Source: a bacterium
GTDB lineage: Bacteria; Caldisericota; Caldisericia; UBA6126
DNA: 64,000 bases
Direction of reading: 5' to 3'
Assembly: GCA_021372585.1 (NCBI GenBank)
Contig: JAJFUD010000084.1
Span: forward strand, 1 to 64,000
In this document: positions 1 through 9,305 of the stretch, one piece after another
How positions within the stretch are numbered: position 1 is the stretch's first letter
Layout of the letters: each line of letters begins with the position of its first letter
Program-made: the position numbers and the translations under genes
Notes under the pieces: generated by a model
The model's database searches: none
What the model was told of the DNA's origin: nothing
What the model saw: only the letters and a program-made list of their open reading frames with translations

Positions 1-3000
1 GGGAACATGTCATTAAGATAATCACAGGAGCCTTGCCCGATGGAAGCGTCCATGTCTTCGAGGAACGAGGCCGACAAGCGCCAGGGATCAAATACTTTGT
101 AATATGGGTTGGTGTTCCCGCTGACCGGATCCCACTGCCCGCCCTGGGGTATATAGTAGCCACGGACAGTGTAGAGCATATCATGCTGGTCTAATGCGCC
201 GAAAACCTGCCCGGGTAGGTCACCCTCGAACCAACGCCAGAATTCATAGGTACCGTCCATATTGACCTGAACGATATACCGCCTCCAATTGGCACCATCA
301 CCGCCTATTTGGGCGGTAAACAGGTAGTTGATACCGGCACCATGGGCGTTATAGTTCATGATCAGAGGATACCCGTAAGAACCTTTGGAATTGTTCCCTT
401 CCAAATCTTTCCCATAATCGTATTTTCCATCACCCGGGTATAGCAACGGTTTGGCTCTATTCCTGTCACCAGGGTCCGTCCCGTCATCACGCCCCGCAGA
501 ACCGTCCTGGGAAGAAGGAGAGCCCGCAAACCATTTGGGGGTTTTCATCTCAAGGTTGGCCGGATCATTGACATCATTGGGATTGTCCGCATCTTTCACG
601 GTAAAAGAGAAATTCGGAAACCGTGAACTGACCATGTCCAGACATTTCACGGAAGGTTCAATCACGAGCTCTTCCGGAGCGATATCGTAGCGCAAATACG
701 CATAACAATCGTACTTACTGCGAAGGTCTTCAAACTGTTTATTGTAATAATCCGGCAGGTCGTCAGGCATCGTGTTCACGGGAATTGGGGGAATCACGAA
801 TGCCGGCTCCTTACGATAGTTTTCCTGGTATTCCGCTTTGTTGAACTTAGACCGAATCCAGTGAGGGTCGCGGTAGTTGGTATCAAAGGAACCGGTATAA
901 TCGGAATCCATCGGTACCGGTGTCCTCACACCGCCTTTTTCGATAAAAGCCCGAATCTCGAGCTGGTTGAAAATAGAGGTGCCGGCAAAGAAGCCATCCT
1001 TGCCGTGAAATCCATCATTGCATGAGCCTCGGTATGGTGTGTATTGAAACTCATACACCGGATGGTCTTTGCTGATCTCGCCATACGCGGTAAAGATCTT
1101 TTGGTTGTAGAGATCCACATCTGGCTTTTCCGGTGCACTGAACATAATAGTTTTGCCATCGAGAAAATCAAAACCGGTCAGCGCAGTATTGGGATAACTG
1201 TATTTTGATAGCATGTATTTACCAAGTTCCTGAGATGAAACACCTATCATGGGGCGGTATTGGACTAGGTGATACTGAGTGCTCATCGGGTTCGGATCCG
1301 GCTCGAATGGTGAAGACCGGTCATAATCATTGTCGTATACATATACATTGGGTTGATAAATATTCATATCCTTATAGTTAAACTGGATATTGCCGGATCG
1401 ATAAATAATCGCTTCAAATTCTGAAGTGGATCGTAGCAGTTGTGTCGTTGCATACTGTCTAGATGGCGGTTGCCAATGATAAGTCGGGTTATACCCTCTT
1501 CCTTCAAATGGTTGAGTACATAATTTCCAAACTATACGAATATACTCATTTGTTTTTTCATACCATATTCCATACCCGGGGATAGGCTTATACCAAGCAT
1601 AATAATCAGTTGGGTAATAATTATAATAATAATTTTGACAAGGTACGTGCCATTGACCACCAAATGGGATAATCCATGAACCAAGCATTAACATTTCATC
1701 CCATGGTCTATATCTATCACTATACATATTATCGTTATAATACCAGTACGCATAAAGTGGATAATTATAGCCTCCGCCCCAGCTGAAAGGATACACTCTC
1801 CCGCCGAAATGACCATACGAGTAATCATAACGGTATTCATACGGATAATAAGAGGGGGAAGCTCTGTAAAGAGCGATCTGCCCATCTTCCGTGACTGACA
1901 TATAGGCATACGTGATCCCACCAATTTTAAATCCGTCAGATCCGGTGCCCCATAGTGTAGATTCGGGATAATAAGAATAGGTCTGAAGAGCATTACCGAA
2001 AGCATAATATCGATTCCAGTTTGATTCAGTATAGATCGATTGTGTACTAGGTGTTACACCGATATAGTTACCATTTTCGATCAAAGTTTCCTCAAACATA
2101 CCTGGTTCTGGCTTAGACTCATCCAAGGTCTCTTTTGGTTCTCTGACAGAAATAAAAATCTTTTCATCCGGTGCCAGATTCATCTTATCAGCGGAAATCT
2201 TGATGGTAGAAGTCTGTTCCACTTTCAAAGGTTTGTCGATATTGACATCCAGGTTCAGCTTGCCGGGTATCACCTCAATATCTATAAAACGTGAATCACC
2301 ATTTAAACCTATCGAAAGCATAAAAACTCTGGATTGGTTATACCAATATTCTGCTGCTGTTTCTATCTTGGAGCCACCAAGAAACTCCCTGCCGGAATAA
2401 TTGGCATCTTTTAAGCGGGTATCGCCCAAATCCACCATCTTATTAAGGTTGGCATCATAATAAATGATCTCTTGCGTTTCAAATTCACCGGATTGGATAT
2501 AGAACTCATTCTTATTACTGGTATCGAATCTATTTAAAATGAATTCATCGTAATAGGTGATATAGTCGTATCGTTCTCCTGTTACCGGATCTATGGTATA
2601 TAAAGAAGAGAGTGTAAGCCCCACATCAGCATCTCCTGCCTGAACCACAGAATCGCTGGGATAGTATATCTCATTGCCACCCCTATCTACTGTCACTGGT
2701 ATCAACCGATAATCACCCGGTTGAACAAAAAACTCAGACGGTATAGATGGAACGATCTTATCCTTTTTTCGGTACAAGGTCTCTCCACAACCAAATCCGT
2801 TATCAGGACCATTTGAATCATGAAATAAAATATAATCGCCAAATTGCGTAAGTGGATATCCAAAATCAGGAACCATGTTGTTATTAGCGTTGTTGGCACC
2901 TAAAAACTCCTCACCAGTCCGTTTCGGTTCATATTCATCCGATAAAGATTGTGCTGTTAACTTGTCAGAGGGAAGATTGGCACCAAAATTATTGTCCAAG

Positions 3001-4613
3001 CCATTGTCTTTAAACCATTGCACGCCGATATAAGACCGGTAGCGCAGGGGAATATCATGAAAAGTAGAGGCAGGCATTTCGAATGTATCGCCATCTTCAT
3101 CCAAAACTGTATTCTTCTGAATTCGCTGATACGGTGGTTCAAATTCATGATTGGGTGTTCGAAGAGCGCCTACGGTTTGGGAAGGATTATTACCCAACCA
3201 AATATTGCTTTCTAGGGAAATATCATAAAGAGTACTGTCACAGGCTGCTTCTAAAACCTCATTTAACAACAATACATCATTAGGTCCAAAAATAAAATCA
3301 GTGCTAAATTTGGCATCCTCTTTCAGATAATGCCCTCCAACAGTAACGTTGGTTAAACGAATATCACCCTGCTTGATAAAAGAGGGGTTACCGTATACTC
3401 GATATATGTATTCACCGATAGAATACTGATTATCCACGTTTGCATCAAGAAATCTGGTCTGAAATGCAGAGGAAGGTAAAAACTGAAGTAAAGTTCTTCC
3501 CAAATCCTGACTTCCTGGAAAAATAGGTAATTCGCTGGCTGGATAGGAATAGGTTTCCCCGCCAACCAATATTGTGGCAGGAGAAAGACGAATATCACCC
3601 TCTTCCACAAACATAGCGGTATTACCTTGGTTTTTCTTATAAATGGTCTCAAAAGTATCATAACGGCCATTGCCGTTTTCATCATAATACATTGTATTAT
3701 TCGGAAAAACCTTTACGCCGACAACATAGGTGTCGGGTAGTGCCGGTTGACCAAGGAAAGGATTCCAGGCCCAGTTGACGGCATTGCATACTTCCCACTC
3801 CCCATCTTTTACGATACCGGTGGAAATATGGCCATCATCATCTTGGGCGCCTTCGCCAAAATATTCTGGTCGATCCACCCAACCAATTCTAAAAGATCTA
3901 TCTGTCCCGTGATACCATTCAGAATTGCGATCCCAAAAATAAACCCTGGATTTGAAATCCGGATGACGGATGTTCAGAATATAAGGTCCCATAGTGTTAT
4001 TGGACCGTATTGGATCGATACGTGACATAATATTACTGACCGCAGATCCGGGTATATAAGAATCGCTCTGGGGATCAGCGTTTTTATCATATCGGGGATC
4101 ATTAAACATGCCGTCCGGATCGAGCCATAACTGCCCACCATCGTCGATGACCGCATAGAATTTCTTCTTTTCCTGCGAAGAGCCGCCGGAAGCTTGAACA
4201 TCCAGATAAAATATCGACCACCACTTTGGGTTGGTAGAAAGAGAACCAGGTGTCTGAACCGCTTTCGGTGTGCCGCCCATATCTCTTGCTAAGGGAGCAT
4301 AAGGCATTAAATATGAATTTGCGGGATCGCCCGGGGCATACCTTCCCCAGAAATTCGTTCCTCTTTTTTCCCACGGAAAGCTTCGGGTATCTTCACAAGG
4401 ATCTGCGCCGCAGAATGAAAAATCAGCTTCGGTGCATCCGATTACCTTATATTCCTTTGTGGAATGAACCGGATAAAACCGTAAGGCGATCATGGTGCCT
4501 TTCTTGTTGACTGTGGCTCCTTGCGTATTTGAGCCCAATATAGGCAGGTTTCCGGAGGGAACCATACCAATAAAGAATAAAGCAATAACCAACAAACTCA
4601 GTAACTTTCTCAT
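1..4613 (-). CDS. Very large secreted protein with repeated modules, unknown family (C terminus outside window)
   Basis: One uninterrupted frame of 1,537 codons runs from an ATG at 4613 off the left edge of the window. A good ribosome site (AAAGGAGA) precedes it. Residues 1-33 form a Sec signal peptide (MRKLL then a hydrophobic core) with no lipobox Cys, so export is likely. I recognise no family. Residues about 305-735 hold at least four related modules. Each combines an acidic D-x-N-x-N-type loop (YYDENGNGRYD, FLDANVDNQYS, YYDANLNKMVD) with a following GD-x-RL strand (GDIRLSP, GDIRLTN, GDYRLIP, GDTRLKD), which suggests calcium-stabilised beta domains. Residues about 905-1030 are very rich in Tyr, Trp and Gly (for example YPYEYRYDYSYGHFGG), as in some adhesins or S-layer proteins. 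The gene lies downstream of two propeller genes on the same strand. Openness and start are seen directly; surface location and calcium binding are inferred. Confidence 0.85.
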   Translation of the reverse strand, partial: MRKLLSLLVIALFFIGMVPSGNLPILGSNTQGATVNKKGTMIALRFYPVHSTKEYKVIGCTEADFSFCGADPCEDTRSFPWEKRGTNFWGRYAPGDPANSYLMPYAPLARDMGGTPKAVQTPGSLSTNPKWWSIFYLDVQASGGSSQEKKKFYAVIDDGGQLWLDPDGMFNDPRYDKNADPQSDSYIPGSAVSNIMSRIDPIRSNNTMGPYILNIRHPDFKSRVYFWDRNSEWYHGTDRSFRIGWVDRPEYFGEGAQDDDGHISTGIVKDGEWEVCNAVNWAWNPFLGQPALPDTYVVGVKVFPNNTMYYDENGNGRYDTFETIYKKNQGNTAMFVEEGDIRLSPATILVGGETYSYPASELPIFPGSQDLGRTLLQFLPSSAFQTRFLDANVDNQYSIGEYIYRVYGNPSFIKQGDIRLTNVTVGGHYLKEDAKFSTDFIFGPNDVLLLNEVLEAACDSTLYDISLESNIWLGNNPSQTVGALRTPNHEFEPPYQRIQKNTVLDEDGDTFEMPASTFHDIPLRYRSYIGVQWFKDNGLDNNFGANLPSDKLTAQSLSDEYEPKRTGEEFLGANNANNNMVPDFGYPLTQFGDYILFHDSNGPDNGFGCGETLYRKKDKIVPSIPSEFFVQPGDYRLIPVTVDRGGNEIYYPSDSVVQAGDADVGLTLSSLYTIDPVTGERYDYITYYDEFILNRFDTSNKNEFYIQSGEFETQEIIYYDANLNKMVDLGDTRLKDANYSGREFLGGSKIETAAEYWYNQSRVFMLSIGLNGDSRFIDIEVIPGKLNLDVNIDKPLKVEQTSTIKISADKMNLAPDEKIFISVREPKETLDESKPEPGMFEETLIENGNYIGVTPSTQSIYTESNWNRYYAFGNALQTYSYYPESTLWGTGSDGFKIGGITYAYMSVTEDGQIALYRASPSYYPYEYRYDYSYGHFGGRVYPFSWGGGYNYPLYAYWYYNDNMYSDRYRPWDEMLMLGSWIIPFGGQWHVPCQNYYYNYYPTDYYAWYKPIPGYGIWYEKTNEYIRIVWKLCTQPFEGRGYNPTYHWQPPSRQYATTQLLRSTSEFEAIIYRSGNIQFNYKDMNIYQPNVYVYDNDYDRSSPFEPDPNPMSTQYHLVQYRPMIGVSSQELGKYMLSKYSYPNTALTGFDFLDGKTIMFSAPEKPDVDLYNQKIFTAYGEISKDHPVYEFQYTPYRGSCNDGFHGKDGFFAGTSIFNQLEIRAFIEKGGVRTPVPMDSDYTGSFDTNYRDPHWIRSKFNKAEYQENYRKEPAFVIPPIPVNTMPDDLPDYYNKQFEDLRSKYDCYAYLRYDIAPEELVIEPSVKCLDMVSSRFPNFSFTVKDADNPNDVNDPANLEMKTPKWFAGSPSSQDGSAGRDDGTDPGDRNRAKPLLYPGDGKYDYGKDLEGNNSKGSYGYPLIMNYNAHGAGINYLFTAQIGGDGANWRRYIVQVNMDGTYEFWRWFEGDLPGQVFGALDQHDMLYTVRGYYIPQGGQWDPVSGNTNPYYKVFDPWRLSASFLEDMDASIGQGSCDYLNDMF
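2410..3700 (-). repeat. Coding repeats: four divergent D-x-N-x-N / GD-x-RL modules
   Basis: Four copies of an acidic loop followed by a GD-x-RL strand occur inside the large secreted protein, at about residues 308/337, 388/415, 597/632 and 718/733. After GD-x-RL the first three copies continue with a beta strand and a Gly-Gly turn (ATILVGG, NVTVGG, PVTVDRGG). The copies are diverged and unevenly spaced. They look like old domain duplication rather than a recent tandem repeat. Confidence 0.6.
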
Positions 4614-4759
4614 CGCTTCTCTCCTTTACTCAAGGAAGATTTCAACCTTCAAATCCATATAATTAAACCAGCAATTACTCATTATTTTTTCATTTTTTTT
4701 TAAAAAGTCAAGAAAATGAATTTTTTATCTATTTCCCGACAATCAGTATTTTTTCCTGT

Positions 4760-7615
4760 TTACCACACTAATTTCAGACGGTTAGAAAATGAAAAGAAGG
4801 TGTCCCAATATAATATAGTTCGAATCCAACTCGAAAAATTTTTTGGGGAAGGTATTTTTTTTTGCAGGCGGAACTGTATCAAGGGCAAATCCAAGGAAGA
4901 GGGAATGGGAGAGCCATACTGCACCAATCCGTATTCTTTCCGCTGAATCCAGAGGGCTCCGTTTGTCAGTATCGGGGTTGAGGCACCTTTCATGATTTCC
5001 TTCGGTTCTTCCTTTCCGGGCAATGGCAGGGGAAAACCTCGAACCAGCTCTCCGGTATCGGCCTGCCATGCGTAGAGCTTCCCTCTCAGAGAGCCGGCAT
5101 AGACTAAAAACGCCGAGGGGGTTCTGATAATCGTAGGCTGAGAGAGAAATATGTCATCCCGGGAAGGATAGCTCCACCGAATATACCCCCTGGACAAATC
5201 GATTGAGAGGATTCTGGTGTAGTCAGCTACGACGACGTACCCGGATTGGATATCGACAAGAACGGAGGGATTGGATTGAAAGAAACAGTGCGATTTGCAC
5301 CAAAGCCTTCTCACAAACCAGAGTGTCTCGTCCTGAATGCCATCCTTGCAAATAATATCATCTTCCGTGGATTGAATCCAATATAACCGTCCCTGGAACG
5401 GAATTACCGTAGAGGAGGACCCGTAGATGCCGTGCCGAGAAATCACTTCTCCGTCTCGGAAGCGAATCACTTTCGATCCACAAAAAAGATACTGCTCGCC
5501 ATCCCAGCTTTGTAGAGCGATATTTTTGGAATCCACGATTACTTTATACCGAATCTGTCGCTTTGGCATCGAAAAAACCACCAGCTGATTCTGATCATCC
5601 ACCCATATCAGATTAAATCCGGTTGAATGAGAACTTTTCAAAAAGCTCCCCCCCTTGGAACCAACATCCACAGCCAGCGCTGTCACGGTAGATTTTTGAA
5701 AATCCGGAGAGATCCTGGCCTCCAAAAGAGCTTTATCCGTCACTGCCCAAACCATCAGCTCCCCTGTCTCTTCCTGTTCCAGTATAGGTTCAGTCAGGGC
5801 TGAACCGAATCCCAGGGAGAGAGAAAATTTGATTTTCAGCTGGTCATCAAGGATGGTCAAAATATCAGGAGAGGACAGAATGAGGCAATAGGACCTGCCG
5901 GTCATCTTATCTACCCAAAGAAGAGGATTCAGCAGAGGCTGAAGATTGCCAGGGTGGGGAATAGACATCTGGATGGCTCTTTTTTTTGTATAATCGGGGA
6001 GAGTATCCATCTCTTTACGACTGGATTGGTTCGAATAAGGCGGCTCCACTGAACTCCTATCCTGTGTCGCTCCGGTGTGCCTATATTCCCCTGCCTGCAA
6101 TGGATCCTGCGGGATAGGATGCCCCAACATACAGAAACCTGAACTACCGAGATTAAGTAGCAATGCGCCTTGAACCAGCGCCCCCGGCACTCTAGGCAGT
6201 GTAGTGATGGCCTTTTCGGATCGGGTTAAAGGGCTCGGATAGAATTCGGATAACTTCCGTAATCCTTTTTCAACCACCATCCATTCCAGTTTTTCGTTGA
6301 TCAGGAGATAGTTCGGTTCTTTCTCCAAATGAAATCCGTAAATTGCCAGACATCGATGAAGAGGGATGGGACAAAATGTATCTTTATGCTTTGGCTGCTC
6401 AAAATCTGTTGAAAAGAATCCGGTGATCCCCTGCTTCGTCTCCACCACTAAGGATACAGAAAGAAAGGCAGGCTCAAAAACGACCGGGCTGATAGGTCTG
6501 CCGGGCAGCTCTTTCCTGGACAGAACGATACCCGTATCCGCTTGTACTAATAGTAATAAAGAAGAATCAGGAGCAGTCACGAGAAATGGTGTCCCATCCC
6601 TGACAAGGAGAGAGAGATCCTGGTGTAATGGCCCTGTGGTATCCAACTCCCAAAGAGTTTCGCCCGATAAGCTCAAAGAGATGATTCTGCCTGAATTAAA
6701 AGGCTGAACAATGCATGTCTGTTGATGAATCTGCACGACAAAGGGGGATAGGTCTGTAAAGGATGTTTCCTGTTTCTGAAAAAGCAGTTTCCATTGCAAA
6801 ACATTCCAGCCATATATATGTTCTTCCCCTTTATATACCAACAGAACCTGGTTATCCATTTCCCCTATCTGTAAAGGGCTTTGTATGGTCTCTTCGAGAG
6901 AAATTCTTCTCTCTTCACGCCCCGTTTCCAAATCAAGCTGATAGAGAATCTTTCTATCAGTCGCCACTAAAAGAAAAATCCTGTTTTGATCAGTGTAGGT
7001 AGCAAAAGTACTGATGACGGTTTCGTTAACCGGGAGTTGTTTGGACCATTTTTTGTAGGCCAGCACAGGTTGCCAGGCAATAATCTCGCCATACTGGGTA
7101 GCCAAGACGGTGACAGGTTCGCCCCGGATCCATTCCAGTATAGGGGGCAGAGGCAGGAGAGCATCCTGAAACCAACTGGTAATCGTACTGTCTACACCCT
7201 GTTGAAAAGTGGGAAAATAACGGGTATGGTAGTCGTACCCGTTCTGATAAACCGCTGTCCTTGCCCTATGATAAGAAGGGATGTTGGGGTTCCATTGCAA
7301 GGAGGTAACGTCAGCATATTCGGCAGGAGAGGGATATCCCGGGTATTTCTGTTGCTTTATAGAGTGTCCGGAGGGAGTGCTCTCTAAATGCGTCAGCGCA
7401 GCAGACGGAGGAATACGGCATTCTGCCAGATGAGGCTTTGGGAGAAGATACTCTTTTTTTTGTATTTTCAACTGCAGAATTCTTTCTTCTGAGTTGGAGG
7501 GAATGCGTTGCGTCATTTCCGAACGGTACCGGTTCGAATAGAAAAGAGGGGGGGAGATGATCAAAGAAGCTGTCAGCAAAACAGAAAATCGCTTCCCGAT
7601 TCCTCTTTTGATCAT
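4760..7615 (-). CDS. Membrane-anchored PQQ/WD-like beta-propeller protein
   Basis: About 951 residues. After a basic start (MIKRGIGKRF) a hydrophobic stretch at residues 10-25 acts as signal anchor or signal peptide, followed by many beta-propeller blades. Typical blade signatures include LYQLDLETGREERRISL, LLLVQADTGIVLSRKE and, near the C terminus, LYAWQADTGELVRGFPLP, which matches the PQQ-enzyme-like or FG-GAP outer-surface class. No catalytic residues of a PQQ dehydrogenase are seen, so a binding or structural role outside the membrane is likely. The start is uncertain: ATG at 7615 puts the anchor at the N terminus; ATG at 7639 would add eight residues and overlap the stop of the upstream gene. 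Neither has a well-spaced ribosome site. Translation is probably coupled to the FG-GAP gene upstream. Confidence 0.8.
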   Translation of the reverse strand: MIKRGIGKRFSVLLTASLIISPPLFYSNRYRSEMTQRIPSNSEERILQLKIQKKEYLLPKPHLAECRIPPSAALTHLESTPSGHSIKQQKYPGYPSPAEYADVTSLQWNPNIPSYHRARTAVYQNGYDYHTRYFPTFQQGVDSTITSWFQDALLPLPPILEWIRGEPVTVLATQYGEIIAWQPVLAYKKWSKQLPVNETVISTFATYTDQNRIFLLVATDRKILYQLDLETGREERRISLEETIQSPLQIGEMDNQVLLVYKGEEHIYGWNVLQWKLLFQKQETSFTDLSPFVVQIHQQTCIVQPFNSGRIISLSLSGETLWELDTTGPLHQDLSLLVRDGTPFLVTAPDSSLLLLVQADTGIVLSRKELPGRPISPVVFEPAFLSVSLVVETKQGITGFFSTDFEQPKHKDTFCPIPLHRCLAIYGFHLEKEPNYLLINEKLEWMVVEKGLRKLSEFYPSPLTRSEKAITTLPRVPGALVQGALLLNLGSSGFCMLGHPIPQDPLQAGEYRHTGATQDRSSVEPPYSNQSSRKEMDTLPDYTKKRAIQMSIPHPGNLQPLLNPLLWVDKMTGRSYCLILSSPDILTILDDQLKIKFSLSLGFGSALTEPILEQEETGELMVWAVTDKALLEARISPDFQKSTVTALAVDVGSKGGSFLKSSHSTGFNLIWVDDQNQLVVFSMPKRQIRYKVIVDSKNIALQSWDGEQYLFCGSKVIRFRDGEVISRHGIYGSSSTVIPFQGRLYWIQSTEDDIICKDGIQDETLWFVRRLWCKSHCFFQSNPSVLVDIQSGYVVVADYTRILSIDLSRGYIRWSYPSRDDIFLSQPTIIRTPSAFLVYAGSLRGKLYAWQADTGELVRGFPLPLPGKEEPKEIMKGASTPILTNGALWIQRKEYGLVQYGSPIPSSLDLPLIQFRLQKKIPSPKNFSSWIRTILYWDTFFSFSNRLKLVW

Positions 7616-7620
7616 ACCAC

Positions 7621-8787
7621 CTACTGCTTGGGAAGCCATTCCTGCAATTGTTTAGCGGTAGAGTTGTCGGCATTGTATGCGAGAGCCAGCAAGGCATAGT
7701 TGGCTGCTTCCCTGTACTCTGCCTGTTGAAGACAGAGTAATCCTTTTTCTGCGTTAAACTGGCTTTGTATGAATCCCTTCGGCGTATTTTCCGGTAAGAA
7801 TTCATGCACCGCTTCCTGAAGAATCGTATCTGCCATCGCTTCGTTCTTATTCTGTAAAAAGGCGTACGCCAGAAGCACTTTTCCGCGATAAATGGGTAAT
7901 TTTCTATCCGCACCAGAGTCTGGCAGTTGGGCCACCATGGTGTAATATTGTGTAGTCGCCTGGTCAATATCCTCCATGGCGATATAGTACTTCATCTCTG
8001 CCAGCAATAATTCATTCTGCAAAGAGGGATTTTTGACAAATTGATAGAGCCGTTTTTTTGTCTGTAAACCGATCAAGTACTGGTTCATCAACAAAGGGAA
8101 ATCAGCATTCTTTAATGGGATCAACTCGCCGGATCGGTAATGGAAAATGGAAGGCGGCTGGGGGATGCCGTTCTTTTCTGTTGAAGCCATAATCTCCGTC
8201 AATCCGTCCTGGTCCAGATCCTGAAATTGAATTCTGTGATAGATTTCGAGCATCAAAAAGCGTTCCGGCTGTATGGTTTCTAACAAGGGAAAAATAAAAA
8301 TCCGTTTTCCATAATTTCCATTGACGACCACGACCAATTCCTGGTGATGATCCATATCAAGATCCATCACACCCCGAAAATCAAGGTTATTGTTGATTTG
8401 TAAAGAATAAGGAGCGAATTGAAACGACTCCTGAAGCATATTCGATTCCGGTCGAATCGTCAGCAGAACATCCTCTGCTTTTTCTCGCCGCCTGGCGATC
8501 GCGACATAGTATTTTTTTTGCCGGGATACCTGATAACCAAAAATCGCCTGGCTGGAGGATCCGATTTGGTCATCCCAGGTACCATCCAGCAATTCGTAAG
8601 TTTGTTCAATCGTATGGATCCATTTTCTCTCTGTTTTATCATGAAAAGTAGTGATCCGATGTTGATGGGCATACAAAATTTGGAAAAGAATCAACAAAAC
8701 GATTAAGAAAAAACAAAAAATGCCATTTTTCACTATTTTCATAAAAATATTATCGCAATTTTTTTGATGAAATCTATTATTGCGCAT
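7621..8787 (-). CDS. Membrane-anchored FG-GAP and TPR-like protein
   Basis: 388 residues. The ATG at 8787 follows a GAGGG ribosome site; a second ATG 15 codons later has none. A single membrane segment lies at about residues 20-40. The middle third has FG-GAP/VCBS-like repeats with acidic loops (DLDMDHHQEL, DLDQDGLTEI), the calcium-loop signature of integrin-type propellers. The last 130 residues are helical, with TPR-like pairs (for example AEYREAANYALLALAYN). It ends within or next to the start of the larger propeller gene, so the two are one transcription unit and their products may act together at the cell surface. Specific function unknown. Confidence 0.75.
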   Translation of the reverse strand: MRNNRFHQKNCDNIFMKIVKNGIFCFFLIVLLILFQILYAHQHRITTFHDKTERKWIHTIEQTYELLDGTWDDQIGSSSQAIFGYQVSRQKKYYVAIARRREKAEDVLLTIRPESNMLQESFQFAPYSLQINNNLDFRGVMDLDMDHHQELVVVVNGNYGKRIFIFPLLETIQPERFLMLEIYHRIQFQDLDQDGLTEIMASTEKNGIPQPPSIFHYRSGELIPLKNADFPLLMNQYLIGLQTKKRLYQFVKNPSLQNELLLAEMKYYIAMEDIDQATTQYYTMVAQLPDSGADRKLPIYRGKVLLAYAFLQNKNEAMADTILQEAVHEFLPENTPKGFIQSQFNAEKGLLCLQQAEYREAANYALLALAYNADNSTAKQLQEWLPKQ

Positions 8788-8910
8788 AATCCCTCATTAT
8801 CACTAGCTGATTAGACTTTCCTGGCTCTTCCTGCAGGTAAAAATATCGGCATAAATTGCACTTTTTTTGAAAAAAAAGGCAAAAAAATGAAAAAAAAAGG
8901 TGATTAACAC

Positions 8911-8939
8911 TTGATTTGAAAAAAAAATGTTGTAATAAT
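8911..8939 (+). promoter_or_regulatory. Promoter of the HU gene
   Basis: TTGATT (8911-8916) and TAATAA (8933-8938) are separated by 16 bases inside a strongly A-rich tract, 33 bases before the HU start codon. A run of A tracts upstream would be expected to bend DNA and act as an UP-like element. Confidence 0.55.
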
Positions 8940-8971
8940 GAGAACAAAACCATCTATAGGAGGGATAAATA

Positions 8972-9250
8972 ATGACTAAGACTGAGTTAGTTAAGGAAGT
9001 AGCAAAAAAGACGAAAGCACCGCAGAAAGAAGTTGAGGCTGTTTTAAGTAACTTCTTCGACACTGTCAAGCTATCTGTGAAAAAAGGCGACAAAGTGGCC
9101 ATTATCGGTTTCGGTAATTTTGAGGCCAAGAAGCGTGCCCAGAGAACCGGTGTCAATCCAAAGACCCGCAAGAAAATGACCATTCCTGAAAAGAGAGTGC
9201 CCGTTTTCCGTCCCGGCAAAGCCTTCAAAGAGATCGTCGCATCCAAGTAG
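8972..9250 (+). CDS. hup: DNA-binding protein HU
   Basis: 92 residues, the normal length for HU. It has the HU/IHF fold signature GNFEAKKRAQRTGVNPKT in the DNA-binding arm, and starts MTKTELVKEVAKKT like other bacterial HU proteins. HU is a small dimeric nucleoid protein that binds and bends DNA without strong sequence preference. The ATG at 8972 follows a near-perfect ribosome site (AGGAGGG) and an A-rich promoter. A strong factor-independent terminator lies just downstream, so this is a single-gene, probably highly expressed, unit. It diverges from the FG-GAP gene on the other strand. Confidence 0.97.
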   Translation: MTKTELVKEVAKKTKAPQKEVEAVLSNFFDTVKLSVKKGDKVAIIGFGNFEAKKRAQRTGVNPKTRKKMTIPEKRVPVFRPGKAFKEIVASK

Positions 9251-9263
9251 TCATCAGCTACCC

Positions 9264-9297
9264 AAAAAAGTCCGGGTGTTTACCCGGACTTTTTTTT
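9264..9297 (+). terminator. Factor-independent terminator of hup
   Basis: Stem AAGTCCGGGT / ACCCGGACTT with a four-base GTTT loop, followed by a run of eight T. The A run before the stem extends pairing with the T tract, so it could also work from the other strand. Confidence 0.92.
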
Positions 9298-9305
9298 ATC
9301 TATTC

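Noticed and set aside
1610-1640. ATAATAATAAT-like run as a microsatellite
   Set aside because: It encodes a Tyr/Asn run within the continuous coding frame and is short.
1-4613. Region that first looks non-coding or broken because no closed long gene is visible in it
   Set aside because: Translating the minus strand from the ATG at 4613 gives one frame open to the window edge; the stop simply lies outside.
4640-4720. TTGACT plus TAATGA as promoter of the giant gene
   Set aside because: The spacing of about 21 bases is too long and the tract is almost pure A/T, so chance matches are expected.
7311-7967. Minus-strand open frame of 218 codons spanning two propeller genes
   Set aside because: It is out of frame with both genes, basic and Ser/Arg-rich with no domain, and both overlapping genes have clear repeat motifs.
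9276-9305. GTG at 9276 as start of the BMP lipoprotein
   Set aside because: It lies in the loop of the hup terminator; the ATG at 9306 gives a normal lipoprotein leader.
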